Assembly: GCF_003443875.1 (NCBI RefSeq)
Contig: NZ_CP027482.1
Span: 3,286,001 to 3,350,000, forward strand
Source: Aeromicrobium sp. A1-2
Lineage (GTDB): Bacteria > Actinomycetota > Actinomycetes > Propionibacteriales > Nocardioidaceae
DNA length: 64,000 bases
Direction of reading: 5' to 3'
Of this stretch, positions 32,014 through 41,779 are shown piece after piece. The notes under the pieces were generated by a model, which was not told where the DNA came from, ran no database searches, and saw only the letters and a list, made by a program, of their open reading frames with translations. A program made the position numbers and the translations under genes. How positions within the stretch are numbered: position 1 is the stretch's first letter; each line of letters starts with the position of its first letter.

Positions 32014-33864
32014 ATGAGCAATCTTTCGGGAGCACCCTCGCGTACGGCCGAGATGACGTCGCTGTTGGCGCGTACGGCCGAGATCGCCTCCCAGGCGAAT
32101 CGCAACGACCTGGTCGCCCGCATCGATGCCCTGATGGCGCGGGTGCAGGATCCGACCATGCGGGTCGTCGTGGTCGGGCAGTTCAAGCAGGGCAAGAGCG
32201 CTCTGGTCAACGCGTTGATCAATGCTTCGGTCTGCCCCGTGGACGATGTCGTCGGTACAGCCGTGCCGACGATAGTCAGCTACGGTGCGACTGCCTCGGC
32301 CACGCTCTTCACCGAGATCGACGGCATCGAGGGCGTCCAGGCCAAGGACATTCCGGTCACGAGGCTGAAGGAGCATGTCACCGAGGCCGCGACCGAGCGA
32401 GAAGGAGTTCGGCCGGTACGGGTTGAGGTCGCGGTGCCGAGCCCGGCCCTGGCGGGTGGGCTTGTCCTCGTCGACACCCCGGGCGTCGGAGGCACCAGTC
32501 AGGCACACTCCGCCAGCACCCTGACGATGCTGCCGGGCGCGGATGCGGTCCTGATGCTCTCCGACGCGAGCCAGGAGTACACCGACCCGGAGCTGGCGTT
32601 CCTCAAGCAGTCGATCTCGTTGTGTCCGACGGTCACCTGCGTGTTGAGCAAGATCGATCCCCATCCGCACTGGCGACAGATCGCCGAGGCGGACCGGCGG
32701 CATCTCAGCAAGGCCGGTCTCGACCTGTCCCTGCTACCGGTCTCTGCGGCCATGCACGCGCGAGCGGTGCACATGAATGACGCCGTCATGGACGCCGAGT
32801 CGGGGGTGCCTCAGCTTCTCGACCTGCTCAACACCCAGGTGGTCGACCGGGTGATCGACCAGACCAGCATTGCCGTGGGGCAACAGGTCCTCTCAGTCGT
32901 CGATCACCTTTCGTTGGCACTGGAGTCAGAGCTCCAGGTCCTGCGCAATCCTTCGGAAGGTGACGGAGTCGTCCGGTCGCTGCGGGGCGCGCAGGCATCC
33001 GCGAAGGCGCTCAGTGAGAAGTCGGCCACCTGGCAGCAGACCTTGAACGACGGCATCCAGGACCTGACCGCCGACATCGAGTTCGACCTGCGTGACCGGT
33101 TGCGCAACGTCGGACGTGAGGGCGAGCTGCTGATCGACGACTGCGATCCCGGAGATGCGTGGGAGGAGGTCGGAGCCTGGCTGGCGGACTCGATCGCGCA
33201 GGCAGTCGGGGACAACTTCGTGTGGGCGCACCAGCGGTCCGAATGGCTATCCGGGGCAGTGGCGGAGCACTTTGCCATCGAGGGAGCCGTTGACCTCCCG
33301 CAGTTCCGGTTGTCCGACACCGACGGTGTCCTCAACCCGATCGCGGGCCTGGAACGCATCGAAACGGGAGCGTTGTCCGTTCCGCAGAAGTTCCTCATCG
33401 GCATGCGCAACTCCTACGGCGGAGTGCTGATGTTCGGCCTGCTCACCAGCCTGGCTGGCTTGGCGCTGATCAACCCGATCTCGATCGCCGCCGGGATGGT
33501 CATCGGTGGATACGCCTATCGCCAAGAAGCCGTCCAGCGTCTTGAGCGTCGGCGCAACGTGGCGAAGGTGGCGGTCCGTCGCTTGATCGACGAAGCGGTC
33601 TTCCAGGTCGGCAAGGAGAGCCGGGACCGGCTCAACCACACCCGTCGGCTGCTGCGAGACCACTTCACGGTCGTCGCGGAGAACCTGCGACGCTCGCTCA
33701 ACGTGGCCATCGCGTCGGCTCAGGCCGGCGCTGACGCAGATCCCGATGGTGGCATCCGACGAATCACCGAGCTCGAGGTGTGGGAGACCGCCCTCCGCGA
33801 TCTCGTGACCCGAGTGAAGGCACTCGAACCAGTTGCTCCTCTGGCGGAAACGGCAGCCTCGTGA
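32014..33864 (+). CDS. iniA: IniA-like dynamin-family GTPase
   Basis: This 616-residue GTPase has a P-loop at residues 55-62 (GQFKQGKS), switch/G3 motif VDTPGVGG, and a G4 motif in VLSKIDPH. Long helical bundle segments follow, with a hydrophobic pair at about residues 467-502 (GGVLMFGLLTSLAGLALINP onward) as the likely membrane-insertion paddle. IniA of Mycobacterium is a bacterial dynamin-like protein that binds and splits membranes and is induced by isoniazid and ethambutol. GAAGGAG lies 10 bases before the ATG. The gene overlaps iniC by 4 bp, so the two GTPases are made together. Confidence 0.88.
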   Translation: MSNLSGAPSRTAEMTSLLARTAEIASQANRNDLVARIDALMARVQDPTMRVVVVGQFKQGKSALVNALINASVCPVDDVVGTAVPTIVSYGATASATLFTEIDGIEGVQAKDIPVTRLKEHVTEAATEREGVRPVRVEVAVPSPALAGGLVLVDTPGVGGTSQAHSASTLTMLPGADAVLMLSDASQEYTDPELAFLKQSISLCPTVTCVLSKIDPHPHWRQIAEADRRHLSKAGLDLSLLPVSAAMHARAVHMNDAVMDAESGVPQLLDLLNTQVVDRVIDQTSIAVGQQVLSVVDHLSLALESELQVLRNPSEGDGVVRSLRGAQASAKALSEKSATWQQTLNDGIQDLTADIEFDLRDRLRNVGREGELLIDDCDPGDAWEEVGAWLADSIAQAVGDNFVWAHQRSEWLSGAVAEHFAIEGAVDLPQFRLSDTDGVLNPIAGLERIETGALSVPQKFLIGMRNSYGGVLMFGLLTSLAGLALINPISIAAGMVIGGYAYRQEAVQRLERRRNVAKVAVRRLIDEAVFQVGKESRDRLNHTRRLLRDHFTVVAENLRRSLNVAIASAQAGADADPDGGIRRITELEVWETALRDLVTRVKALEPVAPLAETAAS

Positions 33865-35378
33865 ACACCACCATCACGCGCAACAGCGCGCCCATCGACA
33901 CCGCCCGCGATCTCCTGGACGGGGCGCTGCGGGTCTACCGCAAGGAACCATCGATCAGGGCCGAGCTCGAGGGCCATCGCCGCCGCCTCGACGAGCCGTT
34001 GAGGGTCGCACTCGTCGGCTCGGTCAAGGCCGGCAAGTCGACGCTCCTCAACGCGCTGCTGAGTGAGCACCTGGCACCGACCGATGCCCGCGAGTGCACC
34101 CGCGTCGTGACCTGGTACCGGCACGGAGCGACACCCAAGGTGGAGGCATTCGAGCTCACCGGCGGTGTGACCGGCCTGCCCGTGGTGCGCCAGCAGGAAC
34201 GGCTGGAGCTCGACCTGGGTGAGCTGGGGGCAGAGTCGCTGGATCGGCTTGAAGTCGTGTGGCCTGCCGAGCAGCTCAATGATCTGATCCTGATCGACAC
34301 CCCGGGCACGGCTTCCATCTCGTCGGAGGTCTCCTCCCGTACGCAGCAGTTTCTCGCCCCCCAGGATGGCGTCTCTGGGGTCGATGCCGTGGTCTACATG
34401 CTGCGCTCGCTGCACACCTCCGACATCGACTTCCTGCACCACCTGCACGCCCGCACGAGCCATGGTGCGTCGGCTCTCGGGTCGATCGCGGTGCTGTCCC
34501 GGGCCGACGAGCTCGGCGGGGGACGGCTCGACGCCATGGTGTCGGTCAATCAAGCGGTCAAGGTGCTGCGGGCCGAGCCGGCGCTGACCGGACTGGTCGA
34601 GGCAGTCGTCCCCGTGGCGGGACTGCTCGCGCTGGCCAGCTCCACCTTGCGGCAGTCGGAGTACGCGGCGTTCGTCGCGCTGGAGGAGGTGCCGCGGGAG
34701 ACCCTGCAGTCGCTTCTGGTGTCTGCGGACCGCTTCATCTCCACCGAGGACGAGACGCTTCCGTCGGTCAGGGTCCGGGCGCGCCTGGTCGAGCGTTTCG
34801 GCCTGTACGGGATCCGGCTGGCGGTTGCCACACTCCGCAGTGGCGTCACCGACGCCACGATGTTGTCCGAGGAGCTCGTGCGCCGCAGTGGCCTGGACGA
34901 GCTGCGAAGCACGCTCGACATCCACTTCCGGCAGCGCAGCCAGGAACTCAAGGCACATTCAGCGGTGCTCGCGGTGCACCGTGCGCTCTCGCGTCAGCCA
35001 CGTGCCGAGGGCCGGCTGCTGCTCGAGACCGCCGAGGAGTATCTCAACAACTCGCACGCGTTCCGGGAGATGCGATTGATCAGTCGAGTGCGATCGGTCG
35101 ACCTCGCGATGGAGGAGTCGGCCCTGGCCGAGCTCACCCAGCTGATCGGCGGGAACGGGACGACTCCCCACCAGCGACTCGGGCTCGACGAAGATGCGTC
35201 GCCGGACGAACTCTACGACGCCGCCCACGAGGCGCTGTGGCGCTGGTTGGACTTGGTCGGCAACCCGCTGACCGAGCGGGAGGTCGCCGCAGCCTGTCGG
35301 GTTGTGGTGCGCAGCTGTGAGGGGATCATCGATCGGCTGACAGAGCCGACCTGGACGGCCGCGGAGACGCCTGTTTAG
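33861..35378 (+). CDS. iniC: IniC-like dynamin-family GTPase
   Basis: The GTG at 33861 overlaps the iniA stop (GTGA) and gives 505 residues. The P-loop is at residues 53-60 (GSVKAGKS), G3 is IDTPGTAS, and G4 is VLSRADE. Helical regions dominate the rest, and no strong membrane helix is present. This matches IniC, which lacks the membrane paddle of IniA and may form a mixed complex with it. It ends tail-to-tail with a small membrane-protein gene on the other strand, with a 4-bp overlap. Confidence 0.85.
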   Translation: MNTTITRNSAPIDTARDLLDGALRVYRKEPSIRAELEGHRRRLDEPLRVALVGSVKAGKSTLLNALLSEHLAPTDARECTRVVTWYRHGATPKVEAFELTGGVTGLPVVRQQERLELDLGELGAESLDRLEVVWPAEQLNDLILIDTPGTASISSEVSSRTQQFLAPQDGVSGVDAVVYMLRSLHTSDIDFLHHLHARTSHGASALGSIAVLSRADELGGGRLDAMVSVNQAVKVLRAEPALTGLVEAVVPVAGLLALASSTLRQSEYAAFVALEEVPRETLQSLLVSADRFISTEDETLPSVRVRARLVERFGLYGIRLAVATLRSGVTDATMLSEELVRRSGLDELRSTLDIHFRQRSQELKAHSAVLAVHRALSRQPRAEGRLLLETAEEYLNNSHAFREMRLISRVRSVDLAMEESALAELTQLIGGNGTTPHQRLGLDEDASPDELYDAAHEALWRWLDLVGNPLTEREVAAACRVVVRSCEGIIDRLTEPTWTAAETPV

Positions 35379-36001
35379 CGGCCGGGTTCTGATCTCTCGG
35401 GATGATCCGATGCCTGCTGCGGCACCAGCAGAGACTTGACGGCAAGCGGCGGCTTGGCGTCCAGCCAGTGTCTGGTTGCAGGCATGATCGCCGCACCCGC
35501 GGCGATGACGAGCAGGAACGCCTGCAGGGCGGTCAGTGCGAGATCGGCTGACTCGCCGCCACGAAAGGCCGAGATGACCACCAACGCGGGCAGGTGGATC
35601 AGGGTGAGCACGATCAGGGCGGTGCGGCCGCCCCTTCGACGCTGGCGGAGCACCGACAGCGCGGATAGCTCCAGGAGCGACAGCAGGACGCCGATGGCTG
35701 CCACCGAGACCAGTGCCACGACGACGGCGTGGCCGATGTCGGTCGCGGAGTAGTCCGGAGCCTGTTCGGTGAGGGCCTTGCGCAAGGTCTTGCGCAGGTC
35801 TGCCTGACGTAGGGCAGCGAACGCGGTGGGCACGATGAACGCGAGGACGCTGAGGCGTACCGCCCACCTGACGACACCGATCGTGCGAGGCGTGGGGATC
35901 TCCGCGCGCTGCGGCAGTCCCGAGGCGAACGAGGGGCGTCTCGGCGGACCGACCGGTGGCGGTGCGGCGCCGTCCGCCGCAGGACCTGACATGGCACTCA
36001 T
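35375..36001 (-). CDS. Four-helix membrane protein, unknown function
   Basis: This 208-residue protein has a Pro-rich cytoplasmic N-terminus, then about four membrane helices (VRLSVLAFIVPTAFAAL, VVVALVSVAAIGVLLSLLEL, ALIVLTLIHLPALVVISAF, ALTALQAFLLVIAAGAAIM) with charged loops. I do not recognise a family. It lies on the opposite strand immediately after iniC, overlapping it by 4 bp, and directly after a DsbA-like gene. Its transcription would run against the ini operon, so its link to that system is uncertain. Confidence 0.65.
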   Translation of the reverse strand: MSAMSGPAADGAAPPPVGPPRRPSFASGLPQRAEIPTPRTIGVVRWAVRLSVLAFIVPTAFAALRQADLRKTLRKALTEQAPDYSATDIGHAVVVALVSVAAIGVLLSLLELSALSVLRQRRRGGRTALIVLTLIHLPALVVISAFRGGESADLALTALQAFLLVIAAGAAIMPATRHWLDAKPPLAVKSLLVPQQASDHPERSEPGR

Positions 36002-36051
36002 GCTAGGTCACCGCCTTGCTGCTGTGCGGCCATTTGAGCACGATAGGTCGG

Positions 36052-36831
36052 TCATGCGCCGAGGCTGGAGATGGCCTGCTCGAGCGCGTCGGGCCCGGGA
36101 ATCGCGGTGCCGCCGTCCTGACCCGCCACCTGGAGCGCGCTGCCGTTGACGCTGACCGTCGGGGTCTTGGACACGCCGCGACTCTTGCCCTCGGCAAGCG
36201 CCTGAGCGACCCACGCCGCGAACGTCTCGTCTCGGATGCACTCGGCGGCATCGGGAGCGCCCGCCTTCTTGGCCCACGCGATCAGCTTGCTGTCCTTCGG
36301 GCCGTCGCCGCCCTCCTTGGGCTGGTTGGCATAGAGCCGGTCATGGAAGTCTGCGTAGGCGACGACGCCGGCCGAATCGGCAACGCACGCGGCCGCATTC
36401 GACGCGCGCTCGGCGTAGCGGTTGGTGCTGGCGCCGACCAGGAACGTGAACGGGCGGTACTCGATCACGATGCGGCCGTCCTCGACCGCGGATCGCAGGA
36501 AGTCGCCGCTTCGCTCCTCGAACACCCGGCAGGAGGGGCAGAGGAAGTCTTCGTACAGAGCGACCGTCACGGCCGGCTCGGTCTTCTTCTTGGCTGTCGC
36601 CAGTGCGGGCGTCAGCCGGAAGCCGAAATCCTTGGTCGAGTGCTTGGGCGCAGCGACGTCGGGGGCAGAGCCATCCCTCGCGCTCAGGGCCTTCTGGGCG
36701 CCGAAGGTCGATGCGACCACCGCGATCACCACGACCGCGGTCGTGGTCAGGCGGCGCCGTCGGGAGGCGATCTGGTGACCTTGCATCAGCCGTGATGCGC
36801 GCTCGGCAGGGCTCGTACCTGTGTGGTCCAT
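36052..36831 (-). CDS. Membrane-anchored DsbA-like thioredoxin-fold protein
   Basis: This 259-residue protein has one N-terminal membrane helix (LTTTAVVVIAVVASTFGA) and an outward-facing DsbA-type thioredoxin domain with a CPSC redox motif in YEDFLCPSCRVFEE. A cis-Pro loop follows (SKTPTVSVNG). Such proteins form or isomerise disulfides in exported proteins of actinobacteria. A second Cys pair (AAACVAD and AAECIRDE) could form a structural bridge. It is followed 50 bp downstream by the four-helix membrane protein on the same strand, possibly in one transcript. Confidence 0.85.
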   Translation of the reverse strand: MDHTGTSPAERASRLMQGHQIASRRRRLTTTAVVVIAVVASTFGAQKALSARDGSAPDVAAPKHSTKDFGFRLTPALATAKKKTEPAVTVALYEDFLCPSCRVFEERSGDFLRSAVEDGRIVIEYRPFTFLVGASTNRYAERASNAAACVADSAGVVAYADFHDRLYANQPKEGGDGPKDSKLIAWAKKAGAPDAAECIRDETFAAWVAQALAEGKSRGVSKTPTVSVNGSALQVAGQDGGTAIPGPDALEQAISSLGA

Positions 36832-36944
36832 GGCGTCCTTGGGAGAGGGGAGGCGTCCAGGGGGACACTACCGGCCAGGCCCGCGACGCGTTCGCCTTTC
36901 AACCGAGGCTGGTCGGCCGCAGACCGTGGCTCCCGCCGGCGCCG

Positions 36945-37856
36945 TCAACCCGTGGCCTGTGCTGCGGCGGCCTTCGGGCGGGTCCTCAATCGGGTGACCG
37001 CGACGCCGACGAGACACAGCGCGCCGCCGACGAATGCCAGCACAGCCGGGACCTCGTCGAGGATCACCCACGAGATCCCGGTGGCGACCGCCGGTACGAG
37101 GTACGTCGTCGAGGCGGCCTTGCCGGTCGAGATGCGCTTGAGCGCGTACGACCACGTGCTGAAACCGATCGCGGTCGGGAAGACCCCGAGGTAGACCAGC
37201 CACCAGATGTCGTGGGCCGAGGCGCCGCTGAGCTCGTCGAGCAGGGCCGGCGCGAACGGCAGGCAGACCACGACACCCACGAGGCAGCCGAGCCACACCG
37301 ACATGACCGGTGCCATGTGCCGCAGGGCGGGCTTCTGGGCGAGTGCTCCGAATGCGTAGAACGCAGCCGCCGCGACACACAGCAGGACGCCGGTCGTGCT
37401 CGCAGTCTCGACCCCCGTCGAGGAGTTGTCGGTGCTCAGGGCGATCAGCGCGACGCCGCCGAAGGCGATACCCATCCCGATCATGAGCGGCGGGGGGAAG
37501 CCCTCCTTGTACAGAAATCCCGCGATCACGGCAGCGAAGATGGGTCCGACGTTGACGATCAGCGCGGTCGTTCCCGCGTCGAGGTCGCGCTCGGCGGCGT
37601 TCAGCGCGATGTTGTAGGCGCCGAACCAGACGACCCCGTAGAGGACGACCAGCAGGAGTGGCCGGCCGGTCGGTAGCGCCGTGGTGCGCGGACGGGCGAA
37701 GAACGTGAGCGCAATCGCGCCGACCACCAATCGGCCGAGGGTCAACGAGCCGGGCGAGAACGTGTCGCCGACGGCCCGGATCCCGACGAAGGCCGAGGCC
37801 CACACCACGACCGTCACGAGCATGGCCGGCAGGGAGAGGTCGCGATCGGTCTTCAC
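36945..37856 (-). CDS. EamA-family (DMT) transporter
   Basis: This 303-residue protein has about ten membrane helices in two related halves, each an EamA domain (LPAMLVTVVVWASAFVGIRA in the first; YAFGALAQKPALRHM in the second). Members export amino acids, purines or other small metabolites, and the substrate cannot be told from sequence. The gene is separated from the upstream protease gene by a strong terminator and appears to be transcribed alone. Confidence 0.85.
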   Translation of the reverse strand: MKTDRDLSLPAMLVTVVVWASAFVGIRAVGDTFSPGSLTLGRLVVGAIALTFFARPRTTALPTGRPLLLVVLYGVVWFGAYNIALNAAERDLDAGTTALIVNVGPIFAAVIAGFLYKEGFPPPLMIGMGIAFGGVALIALSTDNSSTGVETASTTGVLLCVAAAAFYAFGALAQKPALRHMAPVMSVWLGCLVGVVVCLPFAPALLDELSGASAHDIWWLVYLGVFPTAIGFSTWSYALKRISTGKAASTTYLVPAVATGISWVILDEVPAVLAFVGGALCLVGVAVTRLRTRPKAAAAQATG

Positions 37857-37934
37857 GTGGTCACGCTAGTCAGACCAGCGCCACGGCACGAGCGAAAATC
37901 GGCCATAGTGGCGCGCATTGCCGCCGAACCAACG

Positions 37935-37981
37935 AAAAACACCCGGCGCGGACCCCGGGGGGATCCGCGCCGAGTGTTTTT
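37935..37981. terminator. Strong bidirectional terminator
   Basis: Arms AAAAACACCCGGCGCGGACC (from 37935) and GGATCCGCGCCGAGTGTTTTT (ending 37981) pair over about 20 bp with one or two G-U pairs, with A-run and T-run at the two ends. It lies just downstream of pepD on the minus strand and upstream of the EamA gene, and would stop transcription in either direction. Confidence 0.9.
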
Positions 37982-37994
37982 CATCAGCCGGTTG

Positions 37995-39599
37995 TTAGCC
38001 GGTCGTGGTGCCGCCGTCGGAGTCCAGCGTCACCTCGACCTGGCTCTGCTTGCCGTCGCGGCGGTACGAGACGGTGATCTTCTCGCCGGGCTGGTAGCCG
38101 CGGACCGAGGCCACGAGGGCCTCCGAGCTGGGGATCAGGTTCCCGTTGACGGCCGTGATGATGTCGTCCTTCTTGAGCCCGGCCTTGGCGCCGGCGCCAC
38201 CGGAGGTGACCTCACCGATCAGTGCGCCGACGCCGGTGATGCCGTCGTCACCAACCGCCGGACGGACCGACACGCCGATCTGTGCGTGCTCGACCGTCTC
38301 GCCCTTGACCAGGAACTTCGAGACGTTCTTGGCCAGGTCGATCGGGATGGCGAATCCGAGACCGATCGATCCACCCTCGGTCGATCCGGAGGCCTTGATC
38401 GCCGAGTTGATGCCGATCACGTTGCCCTTGATGTCGACCAGCGGGCCGCCGGAGTTGCCCGGGTTGATGGCCGCATCGGTCTGGATCGCGGGGAAGGTGT
38501 TGGACTTGGCGGGATCGGAGCTGCCGTCCGAGGACGTCACGGGGCGGTTGAGTGCCGAGACGATGCCCTGCGTGACGGTGCTCTCCAGGCCGAAGGGTGA
38601 GCCGATCGCCACGACTTCCTGGCCGACCTGCAGATCGGCCGAGGTGCCGAGCGTGGCGGGGGTCAGCCCGGTCTTGCCCTTGGCCTTGATCACGGCGAGA
38701 TCGGTCTTGGGATCGGCGCCGACGATCGTCGCGGTCGTGTTCGAGCCATCGTTGAACGCGACCGTGATGATGCCGCCGGTGCCGGCCACTGCCGTGACGT
38801 GGTTGTTGGTCAGGATCTCACCGTCGCTGCTGATGATGATGCCGGTTCCCGAGCCGGACTCTGTGGCGCCCTTGACGTTGATCTGCACGACGGAGGGTAG
38901 GACCTTGGCGGCGACCTGCTCGACCGCTCCGGTCGGCACGCTGGTGTTGGTGGCAGTGCCGGGGTCCAGCGAGCTCACGGTCGAGGAATCGGTGGCGTCG
39001 TCCTGCGTCTGGTCCTGGAGATAGGCGCCGCCGTATCCGGCGGCTCCCGCCAGCAGGATCAGGGCCAGCGACCCGACCAGGACGCGGAAAGCGCGGCGCT
39101 TCTTCTTCGGCTTCTTGGCCGGCGGCTCGCCACCTTCCTCGATGCTCCCGACCGGGAACGCGATCGTCTGGTCGTGGACGAACGAGTCGGTCTGGGCCGC
39201 GGCCGGACCGGCGGCCGTGCTGCCGTCGGCGGGGTAGCGGTGGGTGTAGGCATCCGCTGCGGGCGGCGGGACGGGGCTGGAGGCGACGACGACGGTCGGC
39301 TCGGAGTCACGATCGCTCGGGGTCGTGGAGGCTTGCGCGGGACCGTCCGTCGGCGCACTGTCCGTCGGCGCACTGTTCATGGGCGCACTGCCCGTCGGTG
39401 ACTCGATCGGCTCGGGTGCCGGCGGTTCGCCGTGCTCGGTCGACGGGTCACGCGTGGGCTGGGGTGCCTCGTGTGTCGCGTCGGCGGCTGGCGCAACGGG
39501 CTCGGGGGACGAGGGAGCGGAGTCGCTGGCTCCGTCGCGCTCCGTCGGCGGGACGTACGGACGGTCGGCGAAAGGGTCCTTCGAATCGGTCATGGTCAT
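37995..39599 (-). CDS. pepD: HtrA/PepD-like serine protease with PDZ domain
   Basis: This 534-residue protein has a ~165-residue Pro/Thr/Asp-rich cytoplasmic N-terminus, a membrane helix at about residues 170-193, and an outward trypsin-like domain. The triad is His in TNNHVTAV, Asp in TDLAVIK and Ser in NPGNSGGPLVD, followed by a C-terminal PDZ domain (KAGLKKDDIITAVNG). It degrades or refolds damaged envelope proteins. The gene lies directly downstream of an MprA/MprB-like two-component system, the same order as mprA-mprB-pepD in Mycobacterium, where MprA activates pepD. A YTCAG direct repeat precedes it. Confidence 0.92.
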   Translation of the reverse strand: MTMTDSKDPFADRPYVPPTERDGASDSAPSSPEPVAPAADATHEAPQPTRDPSTEHGEPPAPEPIESPTGSAPMNSAPTDSAPTDGPAQASTTPSDRDSEPTVVVASSPVPPPAADAYTHRYPADGSTAAGPAAAQTDSFVHDQTIAFPVGSIEEGGEPPAKKPKKKRRAFRVLVGSLALILLAGAAGYGGAYLQDQTQDDATDSSTVSSLDPGTATNTSVPTGAVEQVAAKVLPSVVQINVKGATESGSGTGIIISSDGEILTNNHVTAVAGTGGIITVAFNDGSNTTATIVGADPKTDLAVIKAKGKTGLTPATLGTSADLQVGQEVVAIGSPFGLESTVTQGIVSALNRPVTSSDGSSDPAKSNTFPAIQTDAAINPGNSGGPLVDIKGNVIGINSAIKASGSTEGGSIGLGFAIPIDLAKNVSKFLVKGETVEHAQIGVSVRPAVGDDGITGVGALIGEVTSGGAGAKAGLKKDDIITAVNGNLIPSSEALVASVRGYQPGEKITVSYRRDGKQSQVEVTLDSDGGTTTG

Positions 39600-39615
39600 A
39601 GATTCTCGCGCATCA

Positions 39616-39632
39616 CTGAGATCGCTCTGAGA
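39616..39632 (-). promoter_or_regulatory. Putative MprA box upstream of pepD
   Basis: On the minus strand TCTCAG occurs twice, 11 bp apart (complement CTGAGA at 39616-39621 and 39627-39632), just 17-33 bp before the pepD ATG. An 11-bp direct repeat is the usual binding mode of OmpR-family regulators. A similar YTCAG-N6-YTCAG arrangement precedes mprA. Confidence 0.6.
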
Positions 39633-39663
39633 GCGGCGTGTGAGCGATCAAAGAAACCCGAGG

Positions 39664-41052
39664 TCAGGATTGGCGCGAGTCCGGCAATGTGACGGTGAAG
39701 GTCGTGCCTCCACCAGACCCCGAAGCGACGTCGACCGTTCCGCCGTGCCGCTCTGCTGCGCGCTTGACGATCGACAGCCCGAGTCCCGAACCGGGCAGCG
39801 TACGAGCCTCACGCGAGCGATAGAAACGATCGAAAATGTGCGGCAGGTCGAGCGGGTCGATGCCGGGGGCCTCGTCCGCCACCGTGAGCAGGCCCTCGGC
39901 CAGTCGCACCCGGACGGTGCCGTCTTCGGGGCTCCACTTGGCGGCGTTGTCGAGCAGATTGGTCACGGCTCGTTCGAGGAGCTGGGGTTCGCCGAACACC
40001 ATCCACGACTGGACCTCGACGTCGAAGGTGACCTGTGGGGCGCGCAGACGCACCCGGTTCACGGCCTGGTTGACGACGTCGGCGAAGTCCAGCGGCTCGG
40101 GATCGCGTCGCATGGGCTCGTCGCGAGCCAGCTCGACCAGGTCGCCGACCAGCGTGGTCAGCTCCTCGAGCTGGGACCGGACGTCCCCCATGATCTCGTG
40201 CCGCTGGTCGTCGCTCAGCGAACGCTCGGCATTGTCGGCGGCCTGGCCGATCAGCTCGATGTTGGTCCGCAGGCTGGTCAGCGGGGTGCGCAGCTCGTGA
40301 CCCGCGTCGGCGACGAGCTGTCGCTGGCGCTCCTGCGAGGCGTCCAGGGCCTGCAGCATCGCGTTGAACGACGTCGTGAGCCGGGCGAGCTCGTCGTGCC
40401 CGGTCACCTGGATCGGAGTGAGCTCGGAGGTTCGCGCCACGTGCTCGGTGGCGGCGGTGAGGCGGCGGACCGGGCGCAACCCATTGGTCGCGACACCCCA
40501 CCCGGCGAGGCCCGCGATGGCGACGCCGGAGATGCTCGCCAGGAGCAGGATGAGCTTGAGTCGTTCGAGCGCCTGGTCGATCGACTCCATCGACTGGGCC
40601 ATCACCAGCGCGGTGCCCCGGCCAGCCTGCACCGCGACGACCCGATAGAGAGTCCCGTCGATGTGGGTCGAGCGCATCGAGTGGGTCTGCTCCCCGATCG
40701 CGACCTCGAGCTCGTGATAGTCCACGAAGCCCTCGCCGGCCTTCATGTTGGTGTCGGGCCGCAGCACGCTGCCACGTACGACCGCGAGCTTGACGTCCGC
40801 GACCGCGAGCTCGTCCTCGGACTCGCCGCGAATGATGCGGGCGGGATAGTCCCCCTGGACGGCGGTATGCGCGCGGCGCAGCATCGACTCGTCCAGCGAG
40901 CTCTTGAACTCGGCGCGGACCACGACGAACACCGTGGCGCTGACGAAGCTCAGCGTCGCGGCTACCGCAAGCGTCGTGAGCACCGCAACCCGCAGGGCCA
41001 GCGTCATCCGGTGGGTGAACAGGCGAATCAGCCGGTGCAGGCCAGCGATCAC
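39664..41052 (-). CDS. mprB: MprB-like sensor histidine kinase
   Basis: This 462-residue kinase has two membrane helices ([20 protein letters not shown] and [20 protein letters not shown]) flanking a ~130-residue outside sensor domain. A HAMP segment follows, then HisKA with the phospho-acceptor His in [15 protein letters not shown], and a HATPase domain with N- and G-boxes ([20 protein letters not shown]). It is coupled to the regulator gene by a 4-bp overlap. In mycobacteria MprB senses envelope stress and is restrained by DnaK. Whether the Hsp70-like protein encoded 10 kb away could do so here is speculation. Confidence 0.9.
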   Translation of the reverse strand: MIAGLHRLIRLFTHRMTLALRVAVLTTLAVAATLSFVSATVFVVVRAEFKSSLDESMLRRAHTAVQGDYPARIIRGESEDELAVADVKLAVVRGSVLRPDTNMKAGEGFVDYHELEVAIGEQTHSMRSTHIDGTLYRVVAVQAGRGTALVMAQSMESIDQALERLKLILLLASISGVAIAGLAGWGVATNGLRPVRRLTAATEHVARTSELTPIQVTGHDELARLTTSFNAMLQALDASQERQRQLVADAGHELRTPLTSLRTNIELIGQAADNAERSLSDDQRHEIMGDVRSQLEELTTLVGDLVELARDEPMRRDPEPLDFADVVNQAVNRVRLRAPQVTFDVEVQSWMVFGEPQLLERAVTNLLDNAAKWSPEDGTVRVRLAEGLLTVADEAPGIDPLDLPHIFDRFYRSREARTLPGSGLGLSIVKRAAERHGGTVDVASGSGGGTTFTVTLPDSRQS

Positions 41053-41741
41053 GGCGGCGTCTCGCGCAGGACGTATCCGACGCCCCGCACGGTGTGGAGC
41101 AGGCGGGACTCGCCCTCCGCCTCGAGCTTGCGGCGGACGTAGCCGACGTAGACCTCGAGCGAGTTGGCGGTCGTGGGGAAGTCGAAGCCCCAGACCTCCT
41201 CGAGGATGAAGGAACGCTCCAGCACCCGCTTGGGGCGCTGGAGGAACAGCTCGAGCAGGGCGAACTCGGTGCGTGTGAGGGAGAGCGAACGCTCGCCGCG
41301 CTTGACGTCGCGGGTCACGGGGTCGAGGGACAGGTCCGAGAACACCAACGGCTTCTCGTCGGGCTCGACCGCGGCGGCTCGGCTGGACCGGCGCAGCAGC
41401 GAGCGCACACGGGCGAGCAGCTCCTCGAGGGCGAATGGCTTGGTGAGGTAGTCGTCGGCACCCGCATCGAGGCCGTCCACGCGGTCCGACACGGCATCGC
41501 GGGCTGTGAGCACGAGGATCGGTACGTCATTGCCGGCGCCACGTAGCGCACGGGTCGCCTCGAGGCCGTCCAGGCGCGGCATCATGACGTCCATGATGAT
41601 CGCGTCGGGGTTGATCTGGGGCACCCGCGCGAGGGCCTCGGCCCCGTCGGAGGCGAGTTCGACGGTGTAGCCGTTGAACTCCAGGGACCGGCGCAACGAG
41701 TCGCGCACAGCACGGTCATCGTCCACGACAAGGATGCGCAT
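41049..41741 (-). CDS. mprA: MprA-like OmpR-family response regulator
   Basis: This 230-residue regulator has a receiver domain (acidic triad VVDDD, phospho-acceptor Asp51 in IIMDVMMP, switch Thr in LVLTARD, Lys in LTKPF). A C-terminal winged helix follows ([33 protein letters not shown] end). It is first in the mprA-mprB-pepD order and probably controls its own promoter and pepD through YTCAG direct repeats. Length and motifs match MprA closely. Confidence 0.9.
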   Translation of the reverse strand: MRILVVDDDRAVRDSLRRSLEFNGYTVELASDGAEALARVPQINPDAIIMDVMMPRLDGLEATRALRGAGNDVPILVLTARDAVSDRVDGLDAGADDYLTKPFALEELLARVRSLLRRSSRAAAVEPDEKPLVFSDLSLDPVTRDVKRGERSLSLTRTEFALLELFLQRPKRVLERSFILEEVWGFDFPTTANSLEVYVGYVRRKLEAEGESRLLHTVRGVGYVLRETPP

Positions 41742-41763
41742 GGGTTCAGTCTGCCCGTCGTGC

Positions 41764-41779
41764 CTGAGGGATTGCTGAA
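41764..41779 (-). promoter_or_regulatory. Putative MprA box upstream of mprA
   Basis: On the minus strand TTCAG and CTCAG occur 11 bp apart (complement CTGAGGGATTGCTGAA, 41764-41779), 23-38 bp before the mprA ATG. The same YTCAG-N6-YTCAG pattern occurs before pepD, which supports autoregulation by an OmpR-type dimer. Confidence 0.5.

Noticed and set aside
36603..37676. 357-residue plus-strand reading frame
   Set aside because: It is antisense to the DsbA-like and EamA genes and its Arg/Asp-rich translation has no folded-protein character, typical of GC-rich shadow frames.
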